The notes beneath the pieces are model-generated. The model was not told the DNA's origin, made no database searches, and saw only the letters and a program-made list of their open reading frames with translations. Below, piece after piece: positions 63,961 through 64,000 of a DNA stretch of 64,000 nucleotides. Made by a program: the position numbers and the translations under genes. How positions within the stretch are numbered: position 1 is the first letter of the stretch; each line of letters opens with the position of its first letter. Source of the stretch: Paraclostridium tenue (GTDB lineage: Bacteria; Bacillota; Clostridia; Peptostreptococcales; Peptostreptococcaceae); the NCBI RefSeq assembly GCF_015668515.1, contig NZ_JADPFO010000001.1, positions 113,139 to 177,138 on the forward strand, read 5' to 3'.

Positions 63961-64000
63961 ATGAAAAATTATACATTAATAACACCGTGTTTTTTCGGCA
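63961..64000 (+). CDS. Start of a gene, possibly THUMP-type RNA methyltransferase (partial)
   Basis: AGGAGG precedes ATG 63961, eight bases after the larE stop. The 13 readable codons (MKNYTLITPCFFG) resemble the beginning of THUMP/RlmL-type methyltransferases (NYTLIATCxFGLE). The window ends here, so this is a weak call. Confidence 0.4.
   Translation, partial: MKNYTLITPCFFG

Overview
This is an AT-rich (by eye well under 35% GC) Gram-positive window with strong GGAGG-type ribosome binding sites, frequent TTG starts and short rho-independent terminators. Gene content (electron-bifurcating lactate dehydrogenase operon, many MATE pumps, MerR/GntR/PadR regulators, ECF S component, an apparent selenoprotein) suggests an anaerobic clostridium, most likely Peptostreptococcaceae (Clostridioides, Paraclostridium, Romboutsia). 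The family call is inference. No rRNA, tRNA, CRISPR array, IS transposase or prophage was seen.

Layout. 1-2.4 kb: two near-identical copies of a 32-codon hydrophobic peptide cassette, plus another tiny ORF and two hypothetical genes. 2.4-6.2 kb: ferredoxin and NapH-like membrane Fe-S pair, divergent from a PepSY protein and its two-component system. 6.3-12.3 kb: MocR regulator, GGDEF protein, a LexA DNA-binding-domain-only protein with an SOS-box-like dyad, a RelA/SpoT synthetase, and a PspA gene with two envelope-type genes. 12.6-15.3 kb: FecB/C/E-type metal-chelate or cobalamin ABC importer. 16.3-25.9 kb: drug-type ABC exporter, MerR with MATE pump, NarL-type two-component system, a divergent RelA/SpoT-domain protein, acetyltransferases. 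26-31.8 kb: MFS pump, PadR regulator with a broken partner gene between two direct repeats, XRE-TPR regulator with a membrane-anchored MutS-like ATPase. 31.9-42.7 kb: CynX-type transporter, LysR, methyltransferase, CPBP protease, second MATE/MerR pair, copper ATPase with a CsoR-type operator, ECF S component. 43-51.5 kb: membrane proteins (one with HExxH), third MATE, OmpR-type two-component system, GntR/YtrA-ABC operon. 51.6-57.4 kb: lactate operon (GntR regulator, LarA, EtfB, EtfA, FAD lactate dehydrogenase). 57.5-64 kb: coiled-coil lipoprotein, cold shock protein, guanine deaminase, acetyltransferase, HEPN-like protein, probable selenocysteine-containing ArsC-family protein, LarE, and the start of an RNA methyltransferase-like gene.

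How genes connect. LarE makes the nickel-pincer cofactor that LarA needs, and LarA would feed D-lactate to the Etf/LDH complex, so the 52-57 kb operon and the 63 kb gene belong to one pathway; larB and larC are not here. The lactate promoter has a FadR/LldR-type operator for the adjacent regulator. Two MATE pumps have MerR-type promoters with 19-bp spacers. The strongest unusual signal is at 62305-62664: an in-frame TGA exactly at the catalytic Cys position of an ArsC-like protein, followed at SECIS distance by a stem-loop with GG in its loop. A conventional gene caller would report only the C-terminal part.
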